Of a stretch of DNA of 64,000 bases, positions 52,202 through 61,109 are shown piece after piece. The DNA is from an uncultured Flavobacteriales bacterium (lineage in GTDB: Bacteria > Bacteroidota > Bacteroidia > Flavobacteriales > Crocinitomicaceae), in contig CAMLRS010000006.1 in NCBI GenBank assembly GCA_946482515.1, positions 62,001 to 126,000 on the forward strand. Direction: 5' to 3'. The notes below the pieces were generated by a model. That model did not search any database and was not told the origin of the DNA. It saw only the letters and a program-made list of their open reading frames with translations. Every line of letters starts with the position of its first letter. The stretch's first letter is position 1. Both the position numbers and the translations under genes were made by a program.

Positions 52202-52229
52202 AACGTAAAAAAAATGGAGAAGGTTGGAA
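52202..52229 (-). promoter_or_regulatory. Looser ECF-like motif P5
   Basis: On the minus strand TTCCAACCTT (52229-52220) followed, 16 bases after AACC, by CGTT (52205-52202). The decamer is identical to P2 and P3 but the -10-like part differs, so it is weaker. Confidence 0.35.
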
Positions 52230-52277
52230 AGCAATCCCGGAAGAAAGTAGTATATTCAATGAAAGGGAACTTTTGAG

Positions 52278-53546
52278 ATGAATGAACACTATTTACACCT
52301 TCTTTGGCGGAGCAAACGCCTGCCCATGCATATATTGAAAACCACAGACGGCAGACCCGTCGGGATTCTTCATACAGGATTTTACAACACTGCCTCAGGT
52401 CCCGATTTTTTCAATGGAAGAATAGAGCTCGATGGCCTGGTTCACAGCGGCAACATCGAGCTGCATGTGAAATCATCCGACTGGATAGCCCATGGTCACC
52501 AGACCGATCCGGCCTACAAGAACGTGATCCTGCACGTGGTGTATGAATACGATCAGCCGGTTTTCGTGAATGGTGTAGAGATCCCGACAGTTGAGCTGAA
52601 ACCGCTCATCGACTGGAAGCATTTCGAAAGCACGCGCCAGTGGCTGCAAAACCCTGATCGGATGGCATGCTCCGGACAATTGACCGATTGCCCGGCACCG
52701 GTGATCTGGGATCAGGTCGAGAAAGCGCTCTTCCGACGATTGGAACGAAAATCGGCCGAATTGATCGCTCTTGCCAAGAAATTGCAATATGATCCGCGCA
52801 AGGTTTTATTCCACAGCATGGCGGCCGCATTTGGGATGAAAACCAACCAGCTTCCGTTTCAGCAATTGGCCCATCGCCTGCCGATCGAACGCTTGCTGCG
52901 CTCGGGTAGGCAACTCGAAGCCGTTGTCTTCGGAACAAGCGGATTCCTGGAAAGCCACCCGACAGATGAGTACCAAAGTCGCCTGAAATTCGACTGGCAC
53001 TACGAACGATCGCTGCTTGGAATTCACCCCGCAGAAATGCATGCCTGGCATTTTAAAGGTTGCCGGCCAACGGGTTTCCCCACAATCCGGCTGGCGCAAT
53101 TTGCGTCCTTCATTAAACAGATGGATTGGTCGGAAGCATTTTGGGAGCTATCGCCCCGTGCGATCAAAAACAGGCTTGAAACGGCCCTGACAGCCGAACC
53201 TTCCGAATATTGGAAAAACCACTATCATTTTGGAAAAGAGAAACAGCGGAAAGTATCCGGAGCGATGCATATCCATACGGCCCATGTGGTGATCGTCAAC
53301 AGCGTTGTGCCGTTTTTATGGTGGTTGTCTGACGTAACAGCAAATACCGTTTTCCGCGAACGTGCAGTGGAATTGCTCGAATTATTGCCCGCCGAGAAGA
53401 ATGCCGTGCTCGACGAATGGAAAACACATGGCCTGGTGGCAAAATCTGCTGCGGAAAGTCAAGGACTTCTCGAATTAAAAAACGAATTTTGCAACAGGAA
53501 ACAATGCCTGCAATGTAAAGTAGGCTTGTACCTGCTCAAGCGATGA
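52278..53546 (+). CDS. DUF2851 family protein
   Basis: 422 residues. The N-terminal MNEHYLHLLWRSKRLPM, GPDFFNGRIELDG, GNIELHVKSSDW and VILHVVYEYD motifs match DUF2851, a cytoplasmic family common in Bacteroidota with no known function. The C-terminus has a CNRKQCLQCKVG cysteine cluster typical of the family. The stop overlaps the PspC-like gene start by 4 bases. Confidence 0.9.
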   Translation: MNEHYLHLLWRSKRLPMHILKTTDGRPVGILHTGFYNTASGPDFFNGRIELDGLVHSGNIELHVKSSDWIAHGHQTDPAYKNVILHVVYEYDQPVFVNGVEIPTVELKPLIDWKHFESTRQWLQNPDRMACSGQLTDCPAPVIWDQVEKALFRRLERKSAELIALAKKLQYDPRKVLFHSMAAAFGMKTNQLPFQQLAHRLPIERLLRSGRQLEAVVFGTSGFLESHPTDEYQSRLKFDWHYERSLLGIHPAEMHAWHFKGCRPTGFPTIRLAQFASFIKQMDWSEAFWELSPRAIKNRLETALTAEPSEYWKNHYHFGKEKQRKVSGAMHIHTAHVVIVNSVVPFLWWLSDVTANTVFRERAVELLELLPAEKNAVLDEWKTHGLVAKSAAESQGLLELKNEFCNRKQCLQCKVGLYLLKR

Positions 53547-53782
53547 AGCGAACCCTACAGAAAATAGCCTTCTTCTTTGAAATGCGCTCCTTTGGCGTCT
53601 GCTCCTGGTGGGCGCGCAAACTGGGTATCCAGACCAATAAGGTGCGACTGGGATTTATCTATGCCACCTGTATAGGCCTTGGATCTCCGCTGATCCCTTA
53701 CCTGATCATGGCGTGGATCCTCGAGCACAAGCATTATTTCAAGCTGAAGCGCAAAAAACGTTCCTCCATATGGGAGCTGTAA
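53543..53782 (+). CDS. Small PspC-like membrane protein
   Basis: 79 residues, overlapping the DUF2851 gene by 4 bp (ATGA). The GVCSWWARKLGIQTNKVRLGF segment followed by a hydrophobic stretch (IYATCIGLGSPLIPYLIMAWIL) is the PspC domain layout: a short cytoplasmic helix pair and a membrane segment. PspC proteins take part in phage-shock type membrane responses; a Lys/Arg-rich tail follows here. Confidence 0.82.
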   Translation: MKRTLQKIAFFFEMRSFGVCSWWARKLGIQTNKVRLGFIYATCIGLGSPLIPYLIMAWILEHKHYFKLKRKKRSSIWEL

Positions 53783-53798
53783 TCAACTCCACTGCAAA

Positions 53799-54698
53799 AT
53801 GAAAATCCTGATCACCGGTGCCAATGGCCTTTTGGGGCAGAAGATCGTTAAGCGCTGTTTAAAACATAACATTCCTTTTGTTGCTACCTCCAAGGGCCCG
53901 AACCGCAATCCCGACTGCCCGGAAACGCATTACCGCCAGCTGGATATTACAGTTACCAAAGAGGTGGGGACATTGTTCGTGGCGGAAAAACCAACGGCAA
54001 TCATCCACACAGCTGCGATAACCAATGTTGACTATTGTGAACAGCATTCCGAAGAATGTTTCCTGGTCAACACCTTTGCGACCATGATCCTTTGGGAGGC
54101 CGCAAAGCTGGTAGGAGCGCATTTTCAGCTGGTGTCGACCGACTTTGTGTTCGACGGCGAGCAAGGAAACTACAAGGAAACCGATGCTGTTGGCCCGTTG
54201 AGTATCTATGCGCGTTCCAAAGTAGAAGCTGAGAACGTGCTGCTGAAAGATGCCAATACCAACTGGTCGATCGTTCGCACGATCATCGTTTACGGAACCG
54301 GAAACGGGCTTTCGCGCTCCAACATGGTGCTTTGGGCATTAGACGCGCTGCCTAAAGGTGAACCGATGCGTTTGGTCAACGACCAGTTCCGCGCACCTAC
54401 CTGGGCTGATGACCTGGCATATGGCTGTGTGGAAATCGTGCTGCGGAACTACACCGGTATTTTCCATTTGTCAGGCCCGGAAACCTTCGCTGTGGATGAG
54501 CTGGTACGGAAAGTGGCTGCATTTCTCGGCATTACGAGCCCACCGATCACATCCATTTCTTCGGCTGAGCTGAACCAACCGGCCAAACGACCGCCACGCA
54601 CCGGTTTTGATCTCTCGAAAGCCTATGAGCTGCTGGATTATCGCCCGAAAACTTTTGTAGAGTCGCTGCATTTGCTGCAAGCTGAGCTAACTGCATAG
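53799..54698 (+). CDS. SDR-family reductase, RfbD-like
   Basis: 299 residues, extended short-chain dehydrogenase. The nucleotide-binding motif GANGLLGQ is at the N-terminus and the catalytic Tyr-x3-Lys is in SIYARSKVEAE. Layout and STDFVFDGEQGNY resemble dTDP-4-dehydrorhamnose reductase (RmlD/RfbD), but no other rhamnose genes are near, so the substrate is open. Confidence 0.85.
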   Translation: MKILITGANGLLGQKIVKRCLKHNIPFVATSKGPNRNPDCPETHYRQLDITVTKEVGTLFVAEKPTAIIHTAAITNVDYCEQHSEECFLVNTFATMILWEAAKLVGAHFQLVSTDFVFDGEQGNYKETDAVGPLSIYARSKVEAENVLLKDANTNWSIVRTIIVYGTGNGLSRSNMVLWALDALPKGEPMRLVNDQFRAPTWADDLAYGCVEIVLRNYTGIFHLSGPETFAVDELVRKVAAFLGITSPPITSISSAELNQPAKRPPRTGFDLSKAYELLDYRPKTFVESLHLLQAELTA

Positions 54699-54723
54699 AT
54701 TTTCAAAAAGCACATTTTTGTAG

Positions 54724-54749
54724 AAAATCGATACAAAATCATCGATTTT
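54724..54749. promoter_or_regulatory. 9-bp inverted repeat before the HHH gene
   Basis: AAAATCGAT (54724-54732) and ATCGATTTT (54741-54749), perfect arms with 8 bases between, 2 bases upstream of the -7 box. It could be an operator or the end of the reductase transcript. Confidence 0.5.
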
Positions 54750-54751
54750 AA

Positions 54752-54759
54752 TACTTTTG
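54752..54759 (+). promoter_or_regulatory. -7 element of the HHH-apt operon
   Basis: TACTTTTG, 20 bases before the ATG at 54780. Confidence 0.5.
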
Positions 54760-54779
54760 GCCGGAAAACCACTGTTCCA

Positions 54780-55649
54780 ATGTCTGGTCCCACTATGTCC
54801 AAATCCACTTTTCGTGGTACGCTTGTCTTCCTTGTATTACTGGTCGCAGTGTTTGTGCTGCCCGATGTACTGATGTCCTTTCAGCCCGATGATCCTGTCC
54901 ACATTTCTTATATGGATGATCCTTTTCAGAAAGGTGCTGCTGATGTGAAACGGAATGGTAGTCGGCGGGATGAGTACCACGGGCGGAAATCCCGGTTTCA
55001 TGTACCACCTTCCGCATTCGATCCCAATACCTACACCCTGGAAGACTGGATGGCGCTTGGACTGAGCGAAAAACAGGCAGCCGTTATTTTGAAATTCGGC
55101 AAAAGAGGCATCCGCTCGGACGAAGATCTGAAACGCATCTTCGTTATTTCTGATGAACTGTATGCGCTGATCGAAGATTCGACGTTCTATGCTGTGGCAG
55201 CTGACCGGAACGTTCTAACGGCTGCAAGTCCTGTGAAAAAAGAAGCGATGAAAATCAGCATCAATACGGCCACGGAAGAGGAATTGCTGAAAATAAAAGG
55301 CATCGGGCCGTTTTTCGCCCGACAGATCATTCGTCGTCGCGACGAGCTGGGCGGCTTCTACACCGAAAGTCAGCTGCTGGAAGTCTGGAAGATGGATGCT
55401 GAAAAGCTTGCGGTGATTCAGCCTTCGATTACGATCGACCTGCCTGGCCTGAAGCGTGTTCCGATCAACCGCGCTACGGCTGAAGAATTGGCCGCTCATC
55501 CTTATATTTCTTGGAATTTGGCAAATTCTATCGTAAAATTGCGCTCCCAAAACGGACCATACAAGTCGGTAGAGGGAATAAAAAAATCAGTGCTGGTTAC
55601 GGACGAATTGTTTGAAAAGCTGCAGCACTATTTAACGATAGACGAATGA
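54780..55649 (+). CDS. Membrane-anchored helix-hairpin-helix protein
   Basis: 289 residues. One N-terminal membrane segment (about 14-33) then a region with two or three helix-hairpin-helix units: INTATEEELLKIKGIGPFFARQIIRRR (about 161-187) and INRATAEELAAHPYISWNLANSIVKLR (about 225-251), plus an earlier related part (LEDWMALGLSEKQAAVILKF). This resembles ComEA-type DNA-binding proteins but is longer; such proteins occur widely in Bacteroidota. The start may be the second ATG at 54795. Its stop overlaps apt by 4 bases. Confidence 0.85.
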   Translation: MSGPTMSKSTFRGTLVFLVLLVAVFVLPDVLMSFQPDDPVHISYMDDPFQKGAADVKRNGSRRDEYHGRKSRFHVPPSAFDPNTYTLEDWMALGLSEKQAAVILKFGKRGIRSDEDLKRIFVISDELYALIEDSTFYAVAADRNVLTAASPVKKEAMKISINTATEEELLKIKGIGPFFARQIIRRRDELGGFYTESQLLEVWKMDAEKLAVIQPSITIDLPGLKRVPINRATAEELAAHPYISWNLANSIVKLRSQNGPYKSVEGIKKSVLVTDELFEKLQHYLTIDE

Positions 55650-56173
55650 TTGAAACAAGAATAAAAGCAGCGATCCGCGATGTGCCGGATTTCCCGAAGC
55701 CGGGAATCATCTTTAAGGATATCACGCCGATCATGCTCGATGCGGATCTTTCAGTGGCGATTACCGATCACCTGGTCGAAATGTATAAGGATCAGAAAAT
55801 CGACAAAATCGCCGGAATCGAAAGCCGCGGTTTCCTGTTTGGCTACCCGGTGGCGATGAAGCTCGGAATTCCTTTTGTGATGATCCGCAAGGCCGGCAAG
55901 CTGCCTTACCATAAGATCAGTCATTCCTACGATCTCGAATATGGAAGCGCTACGGTTGAAATGCACGTTGATGCTGTTGGAAAGGGTGAACGTATCCTCA
56001 TCCACGATGATCTGCTGGCAACAGGTGGATCGGCTGCGGCTGCGGCTGAGCTGATCCTGAAATGCGGTGGAGAAATCGCCGGATTCAACTTTTTAGTCGG
56101 TCTGAATTTTCTCCAGGGCGATCAAAAATTGTTAAACTACACTGAAAATATTACTAAATTAGTCGGCTATTAA
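55646..56173 (+). CDS. apt: Adenine phosphoribosyltransferase
   Basis: 175 residues. It converts adenine and PRPP to AMP. The PRPP-binding motif ILIHDDLLATGGSA, the FPKPGIIFKDITP N-terminus and the GIESRGFLFGYPVA loop are diagnostic. Overlap with the HHH gene implies coupling. It can salvage the adenine released when methylthioadenosine is recycled, linking it to the mtn genes. Confidence 0.96.
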   Translation: MIETRIKAAIRDVPDFPKPGIIFKDITPIMLDADLSVAITDHLVEMYKDQKIDKIAGIESRGFLFGYPVAMKLGIPFVMIRKAGKLPYHKISHSYDLEYGSATVEMHVDAVGKGERILIHDDLLATGGSAAAAAELILKCGGEIAGFNFLVGLNFLQGDQKLLNYTENITKLVGY

Positions 56174-56227
56174 AATTGTAAATCGAAGAAAATTAGATTA
56201 CAACAAGCACCCCAAAACTGTTGAAAT

Positions 56228-57367
56228 ATGAATTTTGAAAAGAATGAGAATCAGCTCATGATCGCACAAATGGTGCGCGATTTTGCTGAAAAGGAAATCC
56301 TTCCTTATAGAAATAAGTGGGATAACGAAGAATACTTCCCGGTAGAGGCAATGAAAAAAATGGGCGAGCTTGGCTTGCTCGGTATTTACATTCCGGAAGA
56401 ATACGGCGGAAGTGGTTTCTCTTACTTTGAATATGCTACAGCCCTGATGGAGCTGGGGAAAGTTTGCGGCGGTGTCGGACTGAGCGTTGCAGCACACAAC
56501 TCCCTGTGTACAGGACATATTTACTACCACGGTTCCGAAGAACAAAAACGCAAATACCTTCCGAAACTGGCTTCCGGCGAATGGATCGGGGCGTGGGGAT
56601 TGACTGAGCCGAATACCGGTTCCGATGCCATGCGTATGAAATGTACGGCTGTGCGCGACGGGGACGAGTGGGTCATTAACGGTGCGAAGAACTGGATCAC
56701 GCATGGTCTGTCGGGCGATGTAGCCGTGGTATTGATCCGTACGGGCGAGCTGCTCGATTCAAACGGTATCACAGCGTTCATTATTGAAAAAGGAACACCG
56801 GGATTCTCTGCGGTGAAAATCAAAGATAAATTTGGTGTGCGTGCCAGCGAAACTGCTGAGCTCATCTTCGAAAACGTGCGTGTACCACATGCCAACGTGA
56901 TCGGTGAAGTTGGTCAGGGCTTTAAGCAGGCGATGCAGATCCTCGACGGCGGACGTATTTCCATTGCTGCCCTTTCTTGTGGTGTAGCACGCGGAGCTTA
57001 CGAGGCTTCCGTGAAATATGCGAAAGAGCGCGAGCAATTCGGACAGGCGATTGGAAAATTCCAGGCAATCAGCTTTAAGCTGGCAGATATGGCTACCGAA
57101 GTGGAAGCGGCAGAATTGCTGACTTTCCAGGCAGCTTACCGCAAAAACAACAAGCTCGGGATGACCAAAGAAGGCGCTTTTGCCAAGTATTTTGCTTCTG
57201 AAGTAGCAGTGAAATGCGGTAACGAAGCCGTGCAGATCATGGGTGGTTATGGGTATACGAAAGAGTACCCGGCTGAGAAATTCCTGCGTGATGCCAAGCT
57301 GATGACCATCGGTGAAGGAACTTCGGAAATCCAGAAAGTGGTTATTTCGAGAGAAATCCTGAAATAA
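56228..57367 (+). CDS. Acyl-CoA dehydrogenase
   Basis: 379 residues, FAD-dependent. Motifs YIPEEYGGSGFSYFEYA, AWGLTEPNTGSDAMRMKC, the middle domain and the C-terminal four-helix bundle (FQAISFKLADMATEVEAAELL, IMGGYGYTKEYPAEKFLRDA) are complete. Glu363 in GEGTSEIQ is at the catalytic-base position of short-chain and branched-chain enzymes. Chain length preference cannot be set from this. Confidence 0.94.
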   Translation: MNFEKNENQLMIAQMVRDFAEKEILPYRNKWDNEEYFPVEAMKKMGELGLLGIYIPEEYGGSGFSYFEYATALMELGKVCGGVGLSVAAHNSLCTGHIYYHGSEEQKRKYLPKLASGEWIGAWGLTEPNTGSDAMRMKCTAVRDGDEWVINGAKNWITHGLSGDVAVVLIRTGELLDSNGITAFIIEKGTPGFSAVKIKDKFGVRASETAELIFENVRVPHANVIGEVGQGFKQAMQILDGGRISIAALSCGVARGAYEASVKYAKEREQFGQAIGKFQAISFKLADMATEVEAAELLTFQAAYRKNNKLGMTKEGAFAKYFASEVAVKCGNEAVQIMGGYGYTKEYPAEKFLRDAKLMTIGEGTSEIQKVVISREILK

Positions 57368-57404
57368 AACAGGAAGGGCAGGTGAACTTTTTTTGAAGCA
57401 ACTA

Positions 57405-57433
57405 TTGTTGAAAAGAAAAAAATAGTATCTTTG
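57405..57433 (+). promoter_or_regulatory. Promoter of rpsU
   Basis: TTG (57405-57407), 18 bases, TATCTTTG (57426-57433); a good housekeeping match 35 bases before the ATG. Confidence 0.65.
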
Positions 57434-57468
57434 CCGTCCGTAAAACAAGAATCAAATAAAATTCAGAT

Positions 57469-57660
57469 ATGTTAATCATCCCGGTTAAAGAAGGCGAAAA
57501 CATCGAGAGAGCGCTGAAGAAGTACAAGAAGAAATTCGACAAGACGAATCAAATGAAAGAGCTGCGTCGCCGCAAGGAGTTCGTTAAGCCATCCGTTATC
57601 GATCGTCAGGCGAATATCCGTGCTGCTTATGCTCAGAAAATGAAGTCTGCAGAGCAATAA
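57469..57660 (+). CDS. rpsU: Ribosomal protein bS21
   Basis: 63 residues, full length for bS21, highly basic (IERALKKYKKKFDKTNQMKELRRRKEF). Part of the small subunit platform; in Bacteroidota it is involved in the occluded anti-SD of 16S rRNA. First gene of the conserved block leading to tuf, and closed by its own terminator. Confidence 0.96.
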   Translation: MLIIPVKEGENIERALKKYKKKFDKTNQMKELRRRKEFVKPSVIDRQANIRAAYAQKMKSAEQ

Positions 57661-57682
57661 GGATATTGACATACGATATTCT

Positions 57683-57710
57683 AAAGGAGTCCATTGGGCT
57701 CCTTTTTTGT
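57683..57710 (+). terminator. Terminator of rpsU
   Basis: AAAGGAG (57683-57689) pairs with CTCCTTT (57699-57705), then TTT and GTTTT. Confidence 0.8.
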
Positions 57711-57751
57711 TTTGTCTGAAACTTAAATCGCATCCCGCCGTTAAAGAAGTC

Positions 57752-58642
57752 ATGACTTCTTTAAGCCTCACAGATCGTTTTGAGCAATACCTCGCAACCG
57801 AGCGGCGGTTTTCGCAGCACACGCTGATGGCGTATGCGAACGACCTGCTGCAGTTCATCGAATTTGCAGGGATTGCTGGCGACCGTGACTGGAAAGAAGT
57901 CAATCACCAGCTCATCCGCGGCTGGATCGTTCAGATGCTGGAGGCTAAGCAAACCGCCCGCACCGTTAACCGGAAGCTGTCGTGTTTGCGCTCCTTCTTT
58001 AAATGGACGGTCAAAGAAAGCATCTTGTCTGATAGTCCGATGCGCAAGATCCGCGGTCCCAAAACCGAAAAGCGTCTTCCGCAGTTCGTGCGCGAAAGCG
58101 ATTTGCGCCCTGAACGGATCGATCCCTTATTCGGAAAAGATTTCGAAGGCTGTCGCGACCGGCTGATGCTGGAAGTGTTTTACCAGACCGGGATTCGTTT
58201 GAGCGAGCTGATCAACCTGCTGGAAGGCGATGTGGTCTCCACACATATTAAGGTACTGGGAAAACGCAATAAAGAGCGATTGATTCCGATCGGCAGCGAC
58301 CTGTATGAGCTCATCAGTGCCTACCGGAAGCTGAAACCCGAAGGCCCGGACAGCGCAGAACTATTATTTGTTTCGAAACAGGGAAGAAAGTTGTATCCAA
58401 CGCTTGTCTATCGAAAAATAAATACCTACCTTGGAAGTGTAACGAATGTGAAGAAGAAAAGTCCGCACGTACTCCGGCATACCTTTGCAACAGATATGCT
58501 CAACAACGGCGCGGGACTGGAAACACTGAAAGAATTGCTTGGGCACGCAAATCTTTCCGCCACCCAGGTTTATACGCACAATTCGTTCGCGCAATTAAAT
58601 TCTATTTATTCACAAGCCCATCCCCGTGGGCGCAAAAAATGA
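57752..58642 (+). CDS. Tyrosine recombinase, XerC/XerD type
   Basis: 296 residues from the ATG at 57752, the normal N-terminus (MTSLSLTDRFEQYL). The N-terminal core-binding domain is followed by the catalytic domain with Arg149 (TGIRLSEL), Lys171, His239 and Arg242 (PHVLRHTFAT), His265 (LLGHANL) and the nucleophile Tyr274 (VYTH). It resolves chromosome dimers. Position between rpsU and hpf is conserved in Bacteroidota, so it is a housekeeping Xer and not a phage integrase. Confidence 0.92.
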   Translation: MTSLSLTDRFEQYLATERRFSQHTLMAYANDLLQFIEFAGIAGDRDWKEVNHQLIRGWIVQMLEAKQTARTVNRKLSCLRSFFKWTVKESILSDSPMRKIRGPKTEKRLPQFVRESDLRPERIDPLFGKDFEGCRDRLMLEVFYQTGIRLSELINLLEGDVVSTHIKVLGKRNKERLIPIGSDLYELISAYRKLKPEGPDSAELLFVSKQGRKLYPTLVYRKINTYLGSVTNVKKKSPHVLRHTFATDMLNNGAGLETLKELLGHANLSATQVYTHNSFAQLNSIYSQAHPRGRKK

Positions 58643-58648
58643 ATCGTC

Positions 58649-58945
58649 ATGGACATCAAAGTGCATTCCGTTCATTTCAAGGCAGATCAGAAGCTGATCG
58701 ACTTTGTAAATGAGAAAGTGACCAAATTACAATTATTCTTTGATCACATCATTGCAGGGGAAGTGTTCCTCCGCCTGGATAAGAGTACGGAAAAAGACAA
58801 CAAGATTGCCGAAGTAAAATTACTGATGCCCGGAAAAGAGTTGTTTGCCAAGAAACAATGTAAGAGTTTTGAAGAAGCAGCCGACCTTGCAGTGGAAGCG
58901 CTTCGTAAACAGGTAGATAAACACAAAGCAAAGGTCGTTAGTTAA
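58649..58945 (+). CDS. hpf: Ribosome hibernation promoting factor (HPF/RaiA)
   Basis: 98 residues, short form. The MDIKVHSVHFKADQKLIDFVNEKV start and the CKSFEEAADLAVEALRKQVDKHK tail are the family pattern. Binds the ribosomal decoding region under low growth. It starts 6 bases after the recombinase stop and ends at a strong terminator. Confidence 0.93.
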   Translation: MDIKVHSVHFKADQKLIDFVNEKVTKLQLFFDHIIAGEVFLRLDKSTEKDNKIAEVKLLMPGKELFAKKQCKSFEEAADLAVEALRKQVDKHKAKVVS

Positions 58946-58970
58946 GACGATAACATAAAATGATTAGCAG

Positions 58971-58999
58971 GGGCAGCTGAATGGCTGCCCTTTTCTTTT
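58971..58999 (+). terminator. Terminator of hpf
   Basis: GGGCAGC (58971-58977) pairs with GCTGCCC (58984-58990), then TTTTCTTTT. Confidence 0.85.
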
Positions 59000-59031
59000 G
59001 AAAAAAAAGTTGAAATTTTTTCGCGGAGCCC

Positions 59032-59061
59032 TTGTACGAAAGGATTTCTTTGCTACATTTG
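59032..59061 (+). promoter_or_regulatory. Promoter of the tRNA-tuf operon
   Basis: TTG (59032-59034), 19 bases, TACATTTG (59054-59061); the first tRNA starts 57 bases further on. Confidence 0.65.
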
Positions 59062-59118
59062 CAAACCCAAACGGGAAAAAGCAAAGACGTTCTTTCAAAT
59101 CTTAATAAAAAATTTAGT

Positions 59119-59195
59119 GCCGGTGTAGCTCAGTTGGCTAGAGCAGCTGATTTGTAATCAGCAGGTCGGGGGTTCGAATCCCTCCACCGGCTCCA
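59119..59195 (+). tRNA. tRNA-Thr (anticodon TGT)
   Basis: GCCGGTG...CACCGGC acceptor stem, CTGAT-TTGTAAT-CAG region with anticodon TGT, GGTTCGAATCC T-arm and encoded CCA at 59193-59195. Confidence 0.96.
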
Positions 59196-59202
59196 AAATT
59201 TT

Positions 59203-59286
59203 GGGGGTATCGCATAGTGGCTATTGCAGCAGACTGTAAATCTGTCGTCTCAGACATCGTTGGTTCGAGTCCATCTACCCCCACCA
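59203..59286 (+). tRNA. tRNA-Tyr (anticodon GTA)
   Basis: GGGGGTA...TACCCCC acceptor stem, AGA-CTGTAAA-TCT with anticodon GTA, long variable arm GTCGTCTCAGACATCG as expected for tRNA-Tyr, encoded CCA at 59284-59286. Confidence 0.95.
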
Positions 59287-59293
59287 AAAACAA

Positions 59294-59366
59294 GCGGGAG
59301 TAGCTCAGTTGGTAGAGCGTCAGCCTTCCAAGCTGAGGGTCGCGAGTTCGAATCTCGTCTCCCGCT
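59294..59366 (+). tRNA. tRNA-Gly (anticodon TCC)
   Basis: GCGGGAG...CTCCCGC acceptor stem, CAGC-CTTCCAA-GCTG with anticodon TCC. The CCA end is not encoded. Confidence 0.95.
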
Positions 59367-59392
59367 CAATTAAGATTCTGAAGAGCGTTCGC

Positions 59393-59464
59393 GCCGGTGT
59401 AGCTCAGGGGTAGAGCGCTTCCTTGGTAAGGAAGAGGTCACGAGTTCAAATCTCGTCATTGGCT
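59393..59464 (+). tRNA. tRNA-Thr (anticodon GGT)
   Basis: TTCC-TTGGTAA-GGAA gives anticodon GGT. The acceptor stem GCCGGTG pairs with CATTGGC through two G-U wobbles, weaker than in the first tRNA-Thr. CCA is not encoded. Confidence 0.92.
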
Positions 59465-59544
59465 CTACGGGAAGTTCATCCATGGAAATGGGTGAAATTT
59501 TGTATTAGAATAAAGTTTATTAATTACGTAACAAATAAGAACAA

Positions 59545-60729
59545 ATGGCTAAGGAAAATTTTAATCGTTCCAAACCGCACGTTAACATTGGTACAATTGG
59601 TCACGTTGACCACGGTAAAACTACGTTGACTGCTGCTATCTCAAGTGTACTTGCTGCTAAAGGTTTGGCTGCGGTACGTGATTTCTCCTCAATTGACAAC
59701 GCTCCTGAAGAAAAAGAGCGTGGTATTACCATTAACACTTCGCACATCGAGTACGAAACAGTTAACCGCCACTATGCGCACGTTGACTGCCCAGGTCACG
59801 CCGACTACGTGAAGAACATGGTTACCGGTGCTGCTCAGATGGACGGTGCGATCCTCGTTGTTGCTGCAACTGACGGACCGATGCCACAAACACGTGAGCA
59901 CATCCTTCTTGGTCGTCAGGTAGGTGTTCCACGTCTGGTTGTGTTCATGAACAAAGTGGACATGGTAGATGATGCTGAGCTCCTCGAGCTGGTAGAGATG
60001 GAAGTTCGTGAACTCCTTTCTTTCTACGAGTACGACGGTGACAACGCTCCTGTAATTCAAGGTTCTGCACTCGGTGCATTGAACGGAGAAGCTCAGTGGG
60101 TTGCTAAAGTTGAAGAACTGATGGATGCAGTAGATACTTACATCGAATTGCCTCCACGTGACGTTGATAAGCACTTCCTTATGCCAGTTGAAGACGTATT
60201 TACGATCACAGGTCGTGGTACTGTAGCAACAGGTCGTATCGAGACAGGTGTAATCAACTCAGGAGATCCTGTAGAAATCCTCGGAATGGGTGAAGAGAAA
60301 CTGACTTCCACTGTAACAGGTGTTGAGATGTTCCGTAAGATCCTTGACCGTGGTGAAGCTGGTGACAACGTAGGTCTGTTGCTGCGCGGTATTGAGAAAT
60401 CTCAAATCAAGCGCGGAATGGTAATCTGCAAGCCAGGTTCTACGAAGCCACACGCAGATTTCAAAGCTGAGATCTACGTATTGAAAAAAGAAGAAGGTGG
60501 TCGTCACACACCATTCCACAACAAATACCGTCCACAGTTCTACTTCCGTACAACTGACGTAACAGGAGAGATCTTCCTGACAGACGGTCGTGAGATGGTT
60601 ATGCCTGGTGACAACGTTACTATTACAGTTAAACTGATCGTACCTGTAGCGATGGACAAAGGTCTTCGTTTCGCTATCCGTGAGGGTGGACGTACAGTAG
60701 GTGCAGGTCAGGTTACTGAACTGGTATAA
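59545..60729 (+). CDS. tuf: Elongation factor Tu
   Basis: 394 residues. GTPase that brings aminoacyl-tRNA to the ribosome. P-loop [21 protein letters not shown] and NKVD are present, and domains 2 and 3 are complete. The gene lies 80 bases after tRNA-Thr(GGT) in the classical tRNA-tuf arrangement, with codon use strongly biased as in very highly expressed genes. No separate promoter was found, so it is likely transcribed with the tRNAs. Confidence 0.99.
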   Translation: MAKENFNRSKPHVNIGTIGHVDHGKTTLTAAISSVLAAKGLAAVRDFSSIDNAPEEKERGITINTSHIEYETVNRHYAHVDCPGHADYVKNMVTGAAQMDGAILVVAATDGPMPQTREHILLGRQVGVPRLVVFMNKVDMVDDAELLELVEMEVRELLSFYEYDGDNAPVIQGSALGALNGEAQWVAKVEELMDAVDTYIELPPRDVDKHFLMPVEDVFTITGRGTVATGRIETGVINSGDPVEILGMGEEKLTSTVTGVEMFRKILDRGEAGDNVGLLLRGIEKSQIKRGMVICKPGSTKPHADFKAEIYVLKKEEGGRHTPFHNKYRPQFYFRTTDVTGEIFLTDGREMVMPGDNVTITVKLIVPVAMDKGLRFAIREGGRTVGAGQVTELV

Positions 60730-60750
60730 TATACTTAGCATACAAAACAG

Positions 60751-60784
60751 AAGGGTCGAAGCCATTTTGGCAACGGCCCTTTTT
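60751..60784 (+). terminator. Terminator between tuf and tRNA-Trp
   Basis: AAGGGTCG (60751-60758) pairs with CGGCCCTT (60774-60781) with one G-U pair; inner GCC/GGC; T-run at 60780-60784. It ends 2 bases before tRNA-Trp, so downstream genes need read-through or a promoter not seen here. Confidence 0.65.
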
Positions 60785-60786
60785 AA

Positions 60787-60859
60787 ACGGGCGTAGCTCA
60801 GCTGGTAGAGTAGTGGTCTCCAAAACCATTGGTCGTGGGTTCGAATCCTACCGCCCGTG
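60787..60859 (+). tRNA. tRNA-Trp (anticodon CCA)
   Basis: ACGGGCG...CGCCCGT acceptor stem, GTGGT-CTCCAAA-ACCAT with anticodon CCA, discriminator G. CCA is not encoded. It lies directly before secE, as in most Bacteroidota. Confidence 0.95.
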
Positions 60860-60877
60860 CATAAAATTGAAAAAGTC

Positions 60878-61099
60878 GTGTCAAAGTTTAAGAACTATTT
60901 TAGCGAAACGATCACGGAGATGACGCAAAACGTTTCCTGGCCGACGTGGAAGGAGCTGCAAAGCAACGCCCTTATTGTGGTGATTGCTTCAGTTATCTTC
61001 GCATTGCTGGTATTCGTAATGGATACAGTTTTCGGAATCACAGGCTCTCCGGAGTCGACCTGGAAAGGGCTTCTGGGATTTGTTTACTCCATGTTATAG
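60878..61099 (+). CDS. secE: SecE, preprotein translocase subunit
   Basis: 73 residues from the GTG at 60878 (MSKFKNYFSETITEM), the start that matches the family; a reading from 60857 would begin inside tRNA-Trp. The conserved NVSWPTWKELQSNALIVV segment precedes one membrane span (IVVIASVIFALLVFVMD). SecE holds the SecY channel together. It is followed after 10 bases by nusG. Confidence 0.92.
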   Translation: MSKFKNYFSETITEMTQNVSWPTWKELQSNALIVVIASVIFALLVFVMDTVFGITGSPESTWKGLLGFVYSML

Positions 61100-61109
61100 T
61101 ATACAGGCA

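Noticed and set aside
57752..58642. Phage or integron integrase
   Set aside because: Length and the rpsU-recombinase-hpf order fit a housekeeping Xer protein; no attachment site or phage genes nearby, and the downstream tRNA genes are intact.
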